A stretch of 64,000 nt of DNA from contig SCHM01000002.1 of NCBI GenBank assembly GCA_004123355.1, positions 9,769,569 through 9,833,568 of the forward strand, read 5' to 3'. This stretch comes from Amphirosellinia nigrospora. Taxonomy: Eukaryota > Ascomycota > Sordariomycetes > Xylariales > Xylariaceae. The translations under genes were made by a program, and so were the position numbers. The notes under the pieces are model-generated. The model was given only the letters and a program-made list of their open reading frames with translations, did no database searches and was not told the origin of the DNA. This document shows, piece after piece, positions 1 through 12,176 of the stretch (position 1 is its first letter; every line of letters begins with the position of its first letter).

Positions 1-2057
1 TATGAATGGAACCTTCAACAAGATCAACGTTCTACGTCTTGGCCGTAGTGATGCTATCAATGCAGCGGTTCGGGATGTTACTTTAGATGAACTAGTCAAA
101 GCTCGTGTTGAACTAACCGCGAAAGAGAACACTGGACCCAGTTCAAGAGAATTAATACATCAAGAAGCAGGCCAAATCAAGAAGGAGCTCAGTGACCTCC
201 GTCCTCAGCTAGAAGCGGCACGAGAAACGGGAGATCGCGTCGAGGTTAATCGATTGCAACGGAAATTTGATCAATACAAGCGGCGCCAAGCTCAAATCGG
301 CGCCAAGATTGACGCTGATAAAGATAGTGGAAATACAGCTGCTCGAGAAAGCGAAATTCGTCGTCGACAGATACAACAGGAAATACTTGACTCAGCTCAG
401 GTGCTATGTGCTACCCTTAGTGGCAGTGGTCATGAGATGTTCAAGAAGTTGAAGGACATCGAGTTTGAAACAGTCATTATCGATGAGGCAGCTCAGTGCG
501 TTGAGCTTAGCGCTCTGATCCCGTTGAAGTACGGATGTTCGAAGTGCATTCTGGTCGGAGATCCGAAACAATTGCCACCAACGGTGCTTTCGCAATCTGC
601 TGCTCGTTACGGTTATGATCAGAGTCTTTTTGTTCGGATGCAGCGAAATTTCCCCGATGATGTCCACCTCCTTGACACTCAATATCGTATGCACCCAGAG
701 ATCAGCTCGTTCCCAAGCCAAGAGTTCTATGAGCGACGGCTCGTGGACGGTGGCGATATGGCCAAGCTTCGTCGTCAACCGTGGCATCAAAGTGAACTAC
801 TTGGCCCTTATCGCTTCTTCGATGTGAAGGGTACACAGGAGAAAGGACATCGTGGTAAATCACTAGTGAACTTGGAGGAATTGAAAGTTGCAATGCAACT
901 TTATGAAAGATTCACCCTCGATTACCCGCAGGTAGATGTTAAGGGTAAGATTGGCATCATCACTCCGTATAAGGCGCAGCTCTATGAGCTTCAGGACAAG
1001 TTCAAATACCGATACGGAGAGAAAATCACCGAGCATATCGAGTTTAACACCACCGATGCCTTCCAGGGCCGAGAATGCGAGATTATCATATTTTCTTGCG
1101 TTCGAGCTAGTTCAACTGGTGGTATTGGTTTTATGACTGATATTCGACGAATGAACGTTGGTTTAACGCGTGCGAAATCGTCACTTTGGATTCTGGGTGA
1201 TTCCCGAGCTCTTATGCAAGGAGAGTTCTGGAACAAATTGATGGAGGATGCCAAGGCTAGAAATCGCTACAGCGCCGGAGATGTTCTAGGCATGCTGAAG
1301 AGACCAGGTGCCAAACTACCTCTAAACGCCAGCTTCCCAGTACAGCCGCATGCACCATTACCTCTGCCCCAGAGCACACAGGGCCTTGATGCCATGAAGG
1401 AGGCGACTGATCATTCTCGGCCTTCGAATAGCGCTTATATTGAGGATGTGATAATGAAAGATGCGCCGTCTACAAAACCAACAATCCCAAACAAACTGAA
1501 AACGCCCCAATTGCCTGAAACCTACACACTAATAGAACGGAATCGTGGCGCGAACTCCACACCTATGAGCTTCGGCGGTCTCAATGAACGTGGCGAGCCA
1601 GCCATCGTACCAAGGTTCACATCAGAACGGCCAGTGATTCACGAGTCTAGCCACAAGCGGCTTAGAGAAGAGCCCGACCCAGGGAAATCAGCCAAAAGGG
1701 TGAGGCAATGATATGTTGACCCATTATGACTTATCGCTAAACCATGAATATTTAGGTTGCAAAAGAGGTAGTTGGTAAGATGCCCCCAGCTGGCCCGCGT
1801 GCCATGCCTCGACCGCAGGACCCGACAGCTATGGCTGTTCTCGGATTGTCATCTAATCCCTCCTCGACTGAGGGTGCGGCGCCGAAGGCGCCGCTTAATG
1901 CACCTAAAGTTCGTAACCCTCCTAATGTAGCAAATACTAGACTAACAATGATTATAAGGGGCCCTCCCATCCACGACCTCCTAGACCTATGGTACCACCT
2001 AAGAAGAAAACGACGGCGGACCCGTTTATTAAGCGAAAGCCTAATAAACCTCATTGA
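1..2057 (+). CDS. SEN1: SEN1-type superfamily 1 RNA/DNA helicase, 3' part
   Basis: C-terminal part of the Sen1/senataxin helicase, a nuclear enzyme that unwinds RNA:DNA hybrids and ends transcription of noncoding RNAs. The gene enters from the left, so the ATG at base 2 is internal and motif I (Walker A) lies outside the window. Visible motifs: IIDEAAQC near base 478 (motif II), GDPKQLPPT near 560 (III), DTQYRMHPE near 675 (IV), TTDAFQGRE near 1050 (V) and NVGLTRAK near 1155 (VI). The long open frame ends at a TGA (1709) that lies inside a predicted intron, 1700-1755 (GTGAGG..TTTAG, branch-like GCTAAAC). A second intron, 1909-1958 (GTTCGT..ATAAG, branch CTAAC), is weaker at its donor. Both are phase 0. 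They join the frame to a basic tail ending PKKKTTADPFIKRKPNKPH, typical of fungal Sen1 ends, with stop at 2055-2057. No frame errors seen. Confidence 0.93.
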
Positions 2058-3389
2058 GATTCTAGTTCAGGGTTTCTCTCTTTGTAGATATAGACGATCC
2101 CAGATATAGTTTGGGGCAGCGTAAAGACGCTATGCATTTCAACGGCGTCCAGGGTGCGGTGAAAACGTTTTGCCAGATGGCCCTATGTGGCTAGGCATAT
2201 TTTGCAATTACCTACGCTGGAATTGCGGCGTTTCGATAATATAGTTGAGCTTTGGCAATGTGCCGACGCCGTGCCGACAGAGGGCTAGTATCTAGATAGC
2301 TACTTAAGTAGGTAGAGACTGGTGCGCTTGCCTGCAATGCACGAGGTAGCCGTCTTCAGGAAAGAATGTCCTGATGGCGCAAGTAGAACTTAGGTTCGCC
2401 ACCGATGGGCCACCAGGCTCCGAGGGTAAGTAAGCCACTGTCTTTCGAAGTACCATGACAGCATCGATGTGAAGAACTTAGTGGAAGTAATCACGCCCGT
2501 CTGTCAAACACCGTGGAATTTGGCGTCGATTGATAGTGAGAATATCGCACCTCTGGTGATGCTATCCTCGAAGCTCTTACACTATTGCCTATCCATCTGC
2601 CTCCTAGCCTATGCCTCCCGTTCATCCTACATTCACTACAACCAGTTCAGTTGTTCTATGTGGGCTCCACCGTCGACTAGGATATTTTTCACTCGCGCGA
2701 GTGCTAGTTAAAGAGCTCTTTCGAGCAGGAGAATCAATATCTTCTGTGTCCCACAAGCCGTGTTTATCGCGAGCATGATACATTCGTACGCCAAATCTCA
2801 TCTGCTACGTCGTATAATGACGACTCACATTCTTTGAGTAGATAGTTCAAGGAACCAGTCTTGGATACCTAAGGCATCATTGCAAATAGCAGTCGCCTGT
2901 GACTACCAATTCGTATTTAAACTACATAGCACGCCATCACCATCACCCTACATTCAACAGTCGCATATCAAAACACACGACAACATTACCTATATTATAA
3001 AGTAAACTTTGCCATTAGAATATGTGTCGCCATTTCTGACAACGGTCATAAACATTCGGCTATCGTACCTATAGTAATCCGCTCTTAAACTTCCTCGCCG
3101 CTATCTTTACAAGCTATTCCACGTTTCTTCATACCGCATAGCTTAAGTTCTCCTCATAGTATTCACAAAAACGCAAGGGAATTCCACCCAAAAAAAGGGG
3201 GGTGGGGATGGCGGGAATTGAAGTCTGCACCAAATGAAAAGGGAAAATTAGAGATTTCAGATTAGGTGGAATGAAGGTATCCAATAATTCGAGAACAGAC
3301 TCATTTGGGGGGGCAAAAAAGTAAATTCGCCACTCTCATTCATACATAGCCTTATCTCACTACACCTCATAGGCCACCCCTTTCTTCAC
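2058..3389. other. intergenic, no gene seen
   Basis: Region between the SEN1 3' end and the 3' end of the next, convergent gene. The longest open frame (2469-2711) has no recognisable content and no intron partner. Near the right side there are A-rich and G-run tracts (around 3190-3320). Confidence 0.5.
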
Positions 3390-5353
3390 TCAGGGTTTGG
3401 CCTTGGACGACCGATGTGCCTGGTGAGATTCGCCGCCGATGTGGAGGCTGCGGGATCGCTGGGTCTCGAGCGGATCAGTCTCAGATAGCGGGGAGCTGGA
3501 AGAAGATACCTCGACCGAGCGAGACCGCCGACGTGTGTAGCGCAGGGGATTGTGGTGGTGATGCGACGAGCTGGCCAAGCCGGCGCCCTCGAGGATCCGG
3601 TGCTGCTGGCGCAACAGCCCGTTCAGGTCCTGCAACAGCATGGGCACGGCGCTCGCCCACGTGTCCTGGCTGCGCTCGAGCTTGCGCAGCCGTCTCTCTC
3701 GCTCGTAGATGCGCTGCTCGCGCAGCGCCTCGTACCGCTGGATCAGCTCCGCGCGCGGCAGGTTCTCGAGCGTCTCCCGCTCCGAGGCGAGCACCTTGGC
3801 GATGTACCGCGCCTCGCGCTCCTCGCGTTGTTCTCGCTGGGATATGGGCGATGGAGCCCGGCCCTGGTCGTGGGCCGAGGCTGACGACTTGCTTGGTAAT
3901 GAATATACGGATGGAGAGGTTGAGCCGTCGTCTTCTCCCTCGCGAGGATGTGATGCGGGTTCCTTTCCCTTCCCCTTCCCCTTGTGCTCCGCCTGAGCTC
4001 TTTGCTTCTCCGGGTCCCGATGTTTCGCCCGCTCCTTTTTACTCTGAGGTCTCTCGGGCGCTGCAAGCATGGGTGGTGGTGGCCCACCGCCGATGTCCGG
4101 AACTCGCGATTACCCTTCCCCTTTCCCGATGACTGCTCTGGGAAGTTGAGGTCAAGAGGCGAGGTAGTGTCCGCGCTGACCGGTCGGACTACGATGGGTA
4201 TCGACTGGCCCACTATGGCAGTTGTCGCCTTGAGAAGTTGCGGGGACGAGGCCGTCGTCTCGATACTCGCGGCGAAGGAGGAGCGCTGATGTCCGCTGCC
4301 CTCGTTCTCGACGGTCCCGGCGCTTGACGAGGACCCCTGACGGGGACTGGTTGCCTTCTCGAATGTGTCCGGCGATACCGGTTCCAGTTGTTTCCCTCGC
4401 CTACTTGACTTTCGCGATGGTAGCGTTAACATGATTTTTGGATTTCCAGGTAAATGTGGAGTACTAGACTCTGGCGCACTTATGTCTTTCGGCACAATTT
4501 CAACGGGTACATCTTGTCTACTTGGCCCTGGCTCGGTCTCCTCGGCCGTTGCTGATGTGAAAGCACGTCTTCCTTCGCTACTTTCAGGTATTATGGAAGA
4601 GGCCGTGTGGGGATCGCTAATCGACCTGCTTCTTGTTGAATCCTTCGCTTTTTTAGGGGTGTAGCGTTGTTCCTGGGTAGGCGAAAGAGAGACTGTATGC
4701 GCTCTCTTCCTCGTCGATGGTGCAGATAGTGCGGTCGCTGGTTCCGACTGTTCGCGTGTAGTCGATATAGGCGAGCTGGACGACAATGACTCGCGAAGTT
4801 CCTCAGGGACGGGATTAAGCACCGTAACCAGGCGATTAGCCGGCGAGATCTTCCACGTTCCGAATCTCGAGCCGGCATCTCGGTGAAGGGCTGCCTCTAC
4901 CGAACCAAAGATGGGGTGTTGGGAAGTAGGACGTGGTTCCAGAGGCGAGTGTTCCGAAGGAATGGAAATGGCAATGTAGCGATGCCCATCCGTGGACCGT
5001 GCAGCAACTGCCGAGTCGGGCAAGACGATAAAGGGCGGGCGCTTTTTTCGAAGCTTCTTGCTGGGGCGTCGAAACACCTTCGTCTTAAACTTGTCCCATC
5101 TGTCCTCTTCGGAGGTCCCGCTGAAGTTGTCGGGTATGGACATGAAGTTTGTCGGCGGAGGAGGCGTCCTCCTGAAGAACTGGACCAAGTCCTTGATCCC
5201 AGCGTCCGTGTTGCCCCTCTGGGTCGCTTCCCCAAAGTCCTCGACCATAGGGACGGTAGGGCGCGAGTACTTTGCAGGCTTTCGTGGCCTTGAGGCCTCC
5301 TCGCCTCCCTCTGGCCGCTTAGACGGCTTGTCTTCCGACCGGGCGTCAGACAT
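3390..5353 (-). CDS. Ser/Pro-rich disordered protein with C-terminal charged coiled coil, function unknown
   Basis: I do not recognise the family. Two minus-strand frames belong together: 4114-5353 (starting at ATG 5353; an upstream GTG in frame is not a start) and 3390-4060. They are joined by a phase-1 intron at 4061-4113 (GTAATC..TTGCAG, 53 bp), giving about 636 aa. The branch site is poor. A single missing base near 4110 would also join the frames without an intron and would keep a GGGPPPPM stretch; given the base losses elsewhere in this window I cannot exclude this. The N-terminal 100 residues hold a hydrophobic/basic patch (KFKTKVFRRPSKKLRKKRPP, then FIVLPDSAV). The middle is Ser/Pro/Thr rich and likely disordered. 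The last 150 residues begin with a Glu/Arg-rich helix (REQREEREARYIAKVLASER onward) that should form a coiled coil. Nuclear location is only a guess from the basic runs. Confidence 0.7.
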
Positions 5354-7728
5354 TGAGCGACGGGGAGACACGGCAGATAAGAGATGTGATCAGTTCGTAC
5401 TCCGTCAAACCCATCGTGATCACTGTCGACGATGAAAACTCGGTATCTATGATTTAAAGAGCTAGCAGAAACGCCGGGATTTTCTTTTCATCCCAGGGGC
5501 ACGTTAGTATGAGGACGGCTGCAGGACGCATCCTTGCACGAAAGCTTATTTTGCGGTCCTCTTGGTTAGTTCTTGTCAGGATGACCAGTGATACATGTAA
5601 CACGCTTGTGTGACGCGTTTCTATATCTCTTCTATACACTACGTCCTCAGTTCTCGTGTACGGAGCCGATGTGTGTAAACCCCACCCCGCCTTTGCCCTT
5701 CTCAATAGAAGTTCTATCTAGATAAGAGGGAAGAGTGACTCCTTTATGAAAATCATTGTACCGGAATCTTTACAGGAGAACAGCGTGCCTTTGGACAGGC
5801 TTTGGCGAGATCAACTATACAGAAGATCGTTTATATCGTTCACTATCGGAGCTTGCCATCGAACCGGGTTGTTGGAATCGATCTCCCCAGGTCGAATTCA
5901 TGACACCGCATTCCCCCTATCCCGGAAGTACACAGCTGGGATCGTAACACACGGCTACGGCTAATTCCACTACTGTTGTGTTGTATACACCGAGGGCTTA
6001 ACCTCGTATCTTGTTATCTTCATCCCCCTGTCGGGGAGCCTGGCCTGCACGTCGACGGCATCGTGCCTATTGAATGCAAGGTTTCCCCCGTTAGCTAATC
6101 CTATGAATCGAAATCTCGCATTTATGAAACCGTATGTTCTGACACTGCATATTGATACCGATAGAATAAGACGACATGAACACGTGTTTTCAGAGTCACT
6201 ATCCCGTAATCAGTCAAGGGCGTAATGGTTCTTCCTTTTTTTTCACCTTTGTGTTTTCCGTTCATGTAACTAGGAAGATCGACAGTGTGTAAAGGCCATA
6301 ACCCCATAGACACTCACCCATATGAGACGATTGAGATGATCTAAGAGGATCTCTGGAGATGGCGTTAGGACTAGCTAATGCGCACTCGATCTAACACGAT
6401 GCCAGATTATTCGGTACCCTCTACAGTGATGTCTAGGGGCTCGCTGGCTGTGAGCCCATTTTCATCTGATAACTAGGTTTCTCATCTCGTAACTTGTATG
6501 TAACCAACGCGTGATATAATAATGAGGTAACGGCGACTCAGTGACCTACAATAAGCCTAAGACATATGCCATCTAGCATTCATCGAGTCATGACGCGCCA
6601 ACGAGTCATATACAATACGGAGATAGACCTGAAATCAACCACGCAGCGCCGTCATCAGACGTTGAATTTTACCATGCACGTTTACCGGCGGATATGCAAG
6701 CACCCTGCTCCCTTCCGCTGCCACCATGAAGAGGTCACCAAACACGTGTAGAAAACTAGCCAACCAATTCTGTCAACCGTATGCCTGACAAAAGTTATCA
6801 TGAAACTGTTACATTTTGTACAGAATGTGAGCATATCCTTATAACTCTGTAAAGTTTTACTTGAGTGAATCTAACAAGAGATAACACAACAGTCTCTTGT
6901 ATCGAAGCAAGCGCAGCCATAGACGAGACACCGCAGCGGCCACTGTATATTCACAGGCCAGCTTGGCATCATACACTTCTAGGAGGCAAACAAACGACTA
7001 CACCTTCATGCATTGATACCAATTTAAGAGATGAATAGCTACAAAGTTATTCTCCAGGAGCATACGCCGTTTTCCGCCAGCATCACTCATTACAATCAAG
7101 AATCAAAAGCCGTTGATTATTCGCTTCAGTTTAAATCATATTTCTAATACGTTGACACCGTGTCCTGTCATGAAGTTGCAAACCTCTTGGATGGACTAGT
7201 TAATCTAGGACCCCGGTCATAAAGACGATAACCACGCGATTTGGGCGCCTTTCTGGAGACTCGCAGTCTTCGTCTTAGATAAAGTAGCGACAGCGCCATC
7301 GTCACTACTCATGAAAACAAGAGAAAAGCAATGTGATTTTGTACTTAAGGCAATATATATGTTACAAGAGTTGTGAGAGCAAAAAAGAATAAAAAGAAAT
7401 CAAATTGATCGCCGCCGATGTTGGCATCCGCTCTAGGTGTTCAGGATCGGCAATGATGATGACGATGATTCACCAACAGGCCTCGGAAGCGACATGTCAA
7501 AATGCCAAAACCTACCAACCGCAAGAATATTAATTCGACGACTAATAAGAGCCACCTTACGTACATTTCCATTGGAGTAGGTTATAACGGTGCTTGCGCC
7601 AATACGTTTGAATCACAAGTCAGTCTTGCCGCATACATCTTCCCTATCCAAGAATTACCCTCTCCGGTAACCTATTGCCCTCCTTAGCCAGTCCGAGAAC
7701 ATTACTGGATGAGTATAATACTATAAAG
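5354..7728. other. intergenic, no gene seen
   Basis: Divergent promoter space between the minus-strand gene ending upstream and the plus-strand dehydrogenase. All open frames are under 85 codons, with no intron-joined exons or domain motifs that I can support. A (GAT)n-like stretch sits near 7455-7470. Confidence 0.45.
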
Positions 7729-8605
7729 ATGTCCAAACCATGGATCTTCATCTCCCTTCAAGCCGAGGCATCGGGCACGCGCTGACGGCGCATCTTCTTC
7801 GTCGCACCACACTACCTATCCTCGCGACGGCGCGCTCAAAAGACCTATCCACCATGAAGGAATCTCTGATAGCCGCCTCGCGCCACGAGACACCACAAGA
7901 GAAGAACCCCGAAGACGCCGCCGCGTCAAGGCTGCACCTGACGCACCTCGACGTGACAGACGAGGCGAGCATAGAAGCGGCAGCGGCAAAAGCGACCGAG
8001 CTCTTCCCGCCGTCGTCGCACCACCTCCACCTCGCCTTCGCGCTGCCGGGATCCTGCACCCCGAGAAACACCCGCGGGGATCTCCTACGGCGACGCCCTC
8101 GAGACGTTCAAGGTGAACACCCTGGGCCCCCTGATGCTGATGAAGTGGTTCGGGGACCTGTTGCCGCGCAAGGGGGCGGACCTCATCACGCGCCGCGCGA
8201 TGAGCGATCTCGATCATCATCAGAGTACTACCGATACTAACAGCCGGTTCTTTCGCATCCCCCCACACGCGACCTGGCTCACGGCCTCGGCGCGCGTGGG
8301 CTCGACGGAGGATAATCGGCTGGGCGGGTGGTACAGCTACCGCGCGTCCAAGGCGGGGGTGAATAGCATCACCAAGAGCTTCGATCTACACCTGAAGACG
8401 CGGAGTGCCGGGAAGGCGATGGCCGTTGCGTATCACCCCGGCACGGTGAAGACGGGGCTGAGCAGGGAGTTTTGGGGGAACGTTGCCGAGGACAAGTTGT
8501 TCAGTCCCGAGTTTGCTGTGCGGAAGATGCTGGAGGTTGTTGAGACCAGGACGATGGAACAGAGGGGGGTGCTGGGATTGGAAGGGCGAGGAGGTGTTGC
8601 CGTGA
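7729..8605 (+). CDS. short-chain dehydrogenase/reductase (SDR), frame broken at four short G/C runs
   Basis: NAD(P)-dependent oxidoreductase of the SDR fold; substrate unknown. The reading starts at ATG 7729 (MSKPWIFIS), which continues as PSSRGIGHALTAHLL (cofactor-binding turn), HLDVTDEASIE, LHLAFALPG, LHPEKHPRG, ISYGDALETFKVNTLGP, then the active site WLTASARVGS and YSYRASKAG (Tyr-x-x-x-Lys) and YHPGTVKTGLS, ending CWDWKGEEVLP at TGA 8603-8605. These conserved blocks lie in different frames. The shifts fall near 7753-7757 (CCC), 8047-8050 (GGG), 8075-8079 (GGGG) and 8563-8570 (G run), each explained by one or two lost bases. With about five bases restored the length is near 293 aa, normal for the family. 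If the last shift is ignored the frame runs on to 8649. I treat this as a live gene with assembly errors rather than a pseudogene, because essential genes nearby show the same pattern. Confidence 0.8.
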
Positions 8606-9526
8606 TGTATAGGCTTTTCAAGATGGAACAAAAATACAACTTGATCTAGTATCATTTGTTGGGGGTTTTCTCGAGGAGATTAGTAAGTCCTCGTTATTAA
8701 TCCGTGGAACTCATGGCAATGTTCAAGATGATGCCGACTAGGTGTCTAAAAGTTTTCTCACCAGAGTCTACAGATGAATTACTGGGATTGCACAACAGTA
8801 CTCCTATTTCAGCCCTGAGAAAAGGGTAGAAGATTGGATGAAACAGGTCATTGAGTTCCCAACCATCACATTATTAAGAGAGAAGGCCAAAATGACATAG
8901 GACAAGGATTAGGGGGTTCTCTCATGGACGTTGACAACGCTGACACCATGAAGGAGGTCATAGGGGAGTGGTTATAACATTTGTCCGTCGCCAAATGCTC
9001 TCAAGAAGCCTAATCGACTCAAGAGATCCTCCTTGGCGAGTCTCCTGAAATGATATTAAAAATTTAGTAGTCCGTACATGAATGTTGCGTCCCAGCGTGC
9101 GCCAGGGCCTTGGAGACCACGAATCTCCCAGTGATGACGGAATTGGCAACCTGGAAAAGGCCATATCATATAGCGTCTCTTTTATCATGACATTCACACC
9201 CCAAACCTACCTGGGTACATTTCATGTAGAATCATTGGCTCAGCGCGTGCGAGCATGCTTTATTAGCTATCTTTTCTAATACACCTCTAGGAACTTAAGT
9301 TTAAGCCGGGTATAGAAGCAAACACGATAGAATAGTACGAAAGAGTCTTAACGCATAACACATAGTATCATACAGTTCGCAACCACCTCGACAATAAATA
9401 ATACATGCAAGGTGGTATGGTATCAAAGGGGACAATCAGGTATATAATAACTTTTTCAACCCCCCCGTCTTTGAAGGAACTCCATGCGTTATCATGAAAC
9501 AAATTTCCTGTACGCCGTCGCTATCC
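8606..9526. other. intergenic, no gene seen
   Basis: Space between the dehydrogenase 3' end and the convergent CHS5 3' end. Open frames here are short and lack recognisable motifs. The part nearest CHS5 (9300-9520) probably holds its 3' untranslated region. Confidence 0.5.
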
Positions 9527-10759
9527 TCACAGAGCCACATCTTGGAACGATGCCCCGTCACCAGGTGACGGCGCAGGCTGCTTCTCGTCGTCTGCGCTGT
9601 CATCGTCTGCTACCGTGGCTTGCTTGCCGGGATGTATGGCAACCTTCTGCTCCTCCTTATCTTCCAGTCTCATCTTTTGTTCATCCGCAGTTTTGGCCTT
9701 GGCAGTGTCTGCGACGCTCTCCTCATCCTTGTCCTCTTCATCTTCGTCGCTGCTGCTCTCCTCCGCCTTCTTCTCTGCGGCGTCTTTGCTCTCGCCGTTC
9801 TGGGCCGGTGTGGGAGCCGCAGGAAGCTCCTTCTGTGTCTGCGGCGCAGCGGGCGTGGCGGCGAGCGTAGAAGCCTCGCTCGGTGGGCCTGGCCGAAGAG
9901 CATCAAGGTAGAACTTAGTGACACCCAAAATGCGGCCGCTCTCTTCGCAAGCGGCAACCCACTCGGGCCGCACAACGGGGATGTTCATCTCCACGGCCTT
10001 CTCCCAGGCGACGCCGCGGCCCTCGGTGGTGACGAAGTGGGTGGTGTCGATGCGAACACTGTCCACGACCTTCGCACCGATGCGCTCGACGGCGGCGGTG
10101 AGGTTCTCGCGCATCTGGGCGGGCAAGATGCCTGTAGTGATGGTGATGCCGCTGAGGTCGGTCATCTTGTGGGTGCGCACGACGACCTGCTTGCTACTCA
10201 GGGTGCCGGCCGACGTCCTCAAGACTAGGTGGAAGGTGTACTCGGTGTCGACGGCCAGGCCACTAATCTTGGTGCTGTGCATCTGCAGGGGGCGCGGGAT
10301 GTTGCCGGCCTTCTGGCCGTTTCGGTACAGCGACAGGGAGATCAGGTCGGCGGTGGCCAGCTCGATGGGGTCCCATTCAAGGACCACGGAGGTCTGGGTG
10401 GCATTGCGACAGCGGAGGGCCGGGGTGGTGGGCTCGGCGGCGCCGAAGGCTTGGAAAATCTGGTCTTGGAGGGTGGCAAAGCGCCGGTCGGACTCGGACT
10501 CGGAGGTGCTGTTGCGGGCGACGGTGATGTCGACGATGGAGCCGGACACGATGTTGGGTGGGAGGAGGATGGAGGGGAACTCGATCTGAGTGCAAGCGCG
10601 TTAGTTGCGACAGACGCGCAGGTGTTATCTGAGGTGTTATCCCGCCATGGATGGCTGGTTGGCAGGATGCATTGCATTGTTGCATACCAGACGTTTATCT
10701 GGCGTCAGGAGCACCGTCACGCCGGCATCGACCTTGCCGACGGTGAGGGACACGAGCAT
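9527..10759 (-). CDS. CHS5: Chs5, exomer scaffold (FN3-BRCT)
   Basis: Core subunit of exomer, the trans-Golgi coat-like complex that sorts chitin synthase and other cargo to the plasma membrane. Exon 1 (10688-10759) encodes MLVSLTVGKVDAGVTVLLTP and four more residues. A phase-0 intron, 10586-10687 (GTATGC..CTCAG), leads to exon 2 (9527-10585), beginning IEFPSILLPPNIVSGS, a hallmark of the Chs5 N-terminal dimerisation/ChAP-binding part. A fibronectin type III fold follows (ALRCRNATQTSVVLEWDP to STKISGLAVDTEYTFHL), then a BRCT domain (GITITTGILPAQM to VVRPEWVAACEESGR). The tail is acidic and Lys/Glu rich. Total about 376 aa, shorter than budding yeast Chs5 because the repetitive tail is short. 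No frame errors seen, even though the gene is GC rich. The FN3-BRCT order makes the call firm. Confidence 0.93.
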
Positions 10760-11599
10760 GTCGGCGGCTTGCGTGTCCGAGGGCCAATTAGGTTCTGCTG
10801 GGGTGTAGACGGTCGGTAGGAAGGGTGCGACTTGTGCTGCGCTGTGCTGTGCGGTGCGGCGCGACGTGTCGGGGGTGAAGCGGCGAGGTTAGAGACGGAG
10901 AGGATGACGATTGTTTGAAGTGTCGTGAGCTTGAGCTCCGCTTCCACGTAACGTCGGTGGTTTGGGTGGTTTGGCTGGCAGGCCAGCTGGGACCCCGGTT
11001 TCATAACATTTGAAGGATGTTAGAGAGTGGAACCCGAAGGTTCAATGTTGCACAGCACACTACCCAGGCTCACTACCTACCTAGCCTGTAGGCGACAGCC
11101 TATCTAAGTACCTAATGCATAAGTAAGTTTCAGTGCTGCTATAATGCCATAGGTAGAGGTAATTACCTAGCAGGTATAGTAGTCTACGGCTAACCTACAT
11201 AGCAACCTGCCATACTACCTAATTATGTACAGAAAGTAGATGTTCGAAGTGAGGAAATGAATTCATGTCATTTTACCTCAAGGCGGGAGTGACTTATCTT
11301 AAGCTACCCCGAAACAATAGATGGATCATCTTATTCGTTACGTCTATACTTATGCGGGGAAATGTACATATGTATACAAGGGGTTAAGTGCCATGTTGGC
11401 TAATGAGAGGAGCCTGCTTCTTAAAGCCATCTTCGAGGTTTAGTTTCTATACGCCCTTGTTGTTTACCAGGCCAGGATTTCTGGCCTTGCGGTGCGCCAT
11501 ATGTTGGCCGCCGTTGTTGCTGGTGATTTTCGATATGACGACCGTTCTGGTCTCTTCGGAGCACTATCGCAAAGGAGGCTATTATTTCATTGGCATACT
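10760..11599. other. intergenic, CHS5 promoter side
   Basis: No gene supported. The part next to CHS5 is GC rich (10800-11000) and should hold its promoter and leader. Beyond it lies the TACCTA/TAGGTA-rich stretch listed separately. Confidence 0.5.
11040..11225. repeat. cluster of TACCTA/TAGGTA hexamer variants
   Basis: Within about 185 bp the words ACCTA, TAGGTA, TACCTA and CTACCTA recur about a dozen times on both strands, with irregular spacing. The same words recur in other intergenic parts of the window (near 18010, 24100, 24410, 28185, 32560-32640 and 33880-33965) but are scarce inside coding exons. It is not a tandem array. Function unknown. Confidence 0.5.
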
Positions 11600-12176
11600 T
11601 TAGGAGGTCCACGAATTTAGCATCGCACACGCCCGTCGAATTTTGGCAAGTGACCCGTAGCGTCCGTACAAATCGAGTATGTTGCTAGATTCGCCATCGG
11701 CGAGCACCCTCCGACCGAAAGGGTCATAGCCCGCGGCCGCTAGGGCATCGCGCAGCGCATGGGCGACCTTCTTTTGAGCTTTCTTGTTGGGAAACACGCC
11801 AGCACCATGGGCGAAACAGGTGATCCATAGCGGCTGTTTCTTCCTTTCGATGTAAATGTCCAGTAAGGACTTCGCGAAGGATGTTCGAGCTTGTCGAAGT
11901 ACTTCATGGAATTCACCCCGAAGCAGTGCTGCTGGGAGAAGGACGCGCCTAGTCTGTACGGGTTCGGGCTCAATCTGAATCCCCTCAGCTGGCGTAGCTT
12001 CTCTGGGTCGTGATATTATACTCTTTGCACACGGAAATCACATGCTGGCCGGGTTCAATCTCGGCATTGGGATCGCTCCAGGGAGACGGATTGTTGACGG
12101 CTACGGAGGAGAATTGTGCATTTACGCGGGCATTCGTGAGGCTAGGAGGTGCCAGTCGGAGCAGTGTTCTTCTCAT
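11600..12176 (-). CDS. candidate small mitochondrial protein, two exons
   Basis: Not a family I can name. The N-terminus MRRTLLRLAPPSLTNARVNA followed by QFSS is Arg-rich, lacks acidic residues and resembles a mitochondrial presequence. Exon 1 (12033-12176) and exon 2 (11600-11974) join in phase 0 over an intron at 11975-12032 (GTGTGC..GATTCAG), giving about 172 aa. Exon 2 reads IEPEPVQTRRVLLPAALL, EFHEVLRQARTSFAKSLLDI, KKQPLWITCFAHGAGVFPN and KKVAHALRDALAAAGYDPFG, which look like true protein: helical and without stops. Alternatively the two frames are joined by an indel near 11992, since the exon-1 frame stays open to 11985 and the words SYA and PAEG adjoin there. The start at 12176 is the only ATG giving the presequence. 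Confidence 0.55.

Noticed and set aside
3416-4132. 238-codon plus-strand frame opposite the coiled-coil gene
   Set aside because: Arg/Ala/Gly-rich antisense shadow of GC-rich coding sequence.
9620-10228. 202-codon plus-strand frame opposite CHS5
   Set aside because: Antisense shadow of a GC-rich coding exon; the minus strand carries a clear FN3-BRCT protein.
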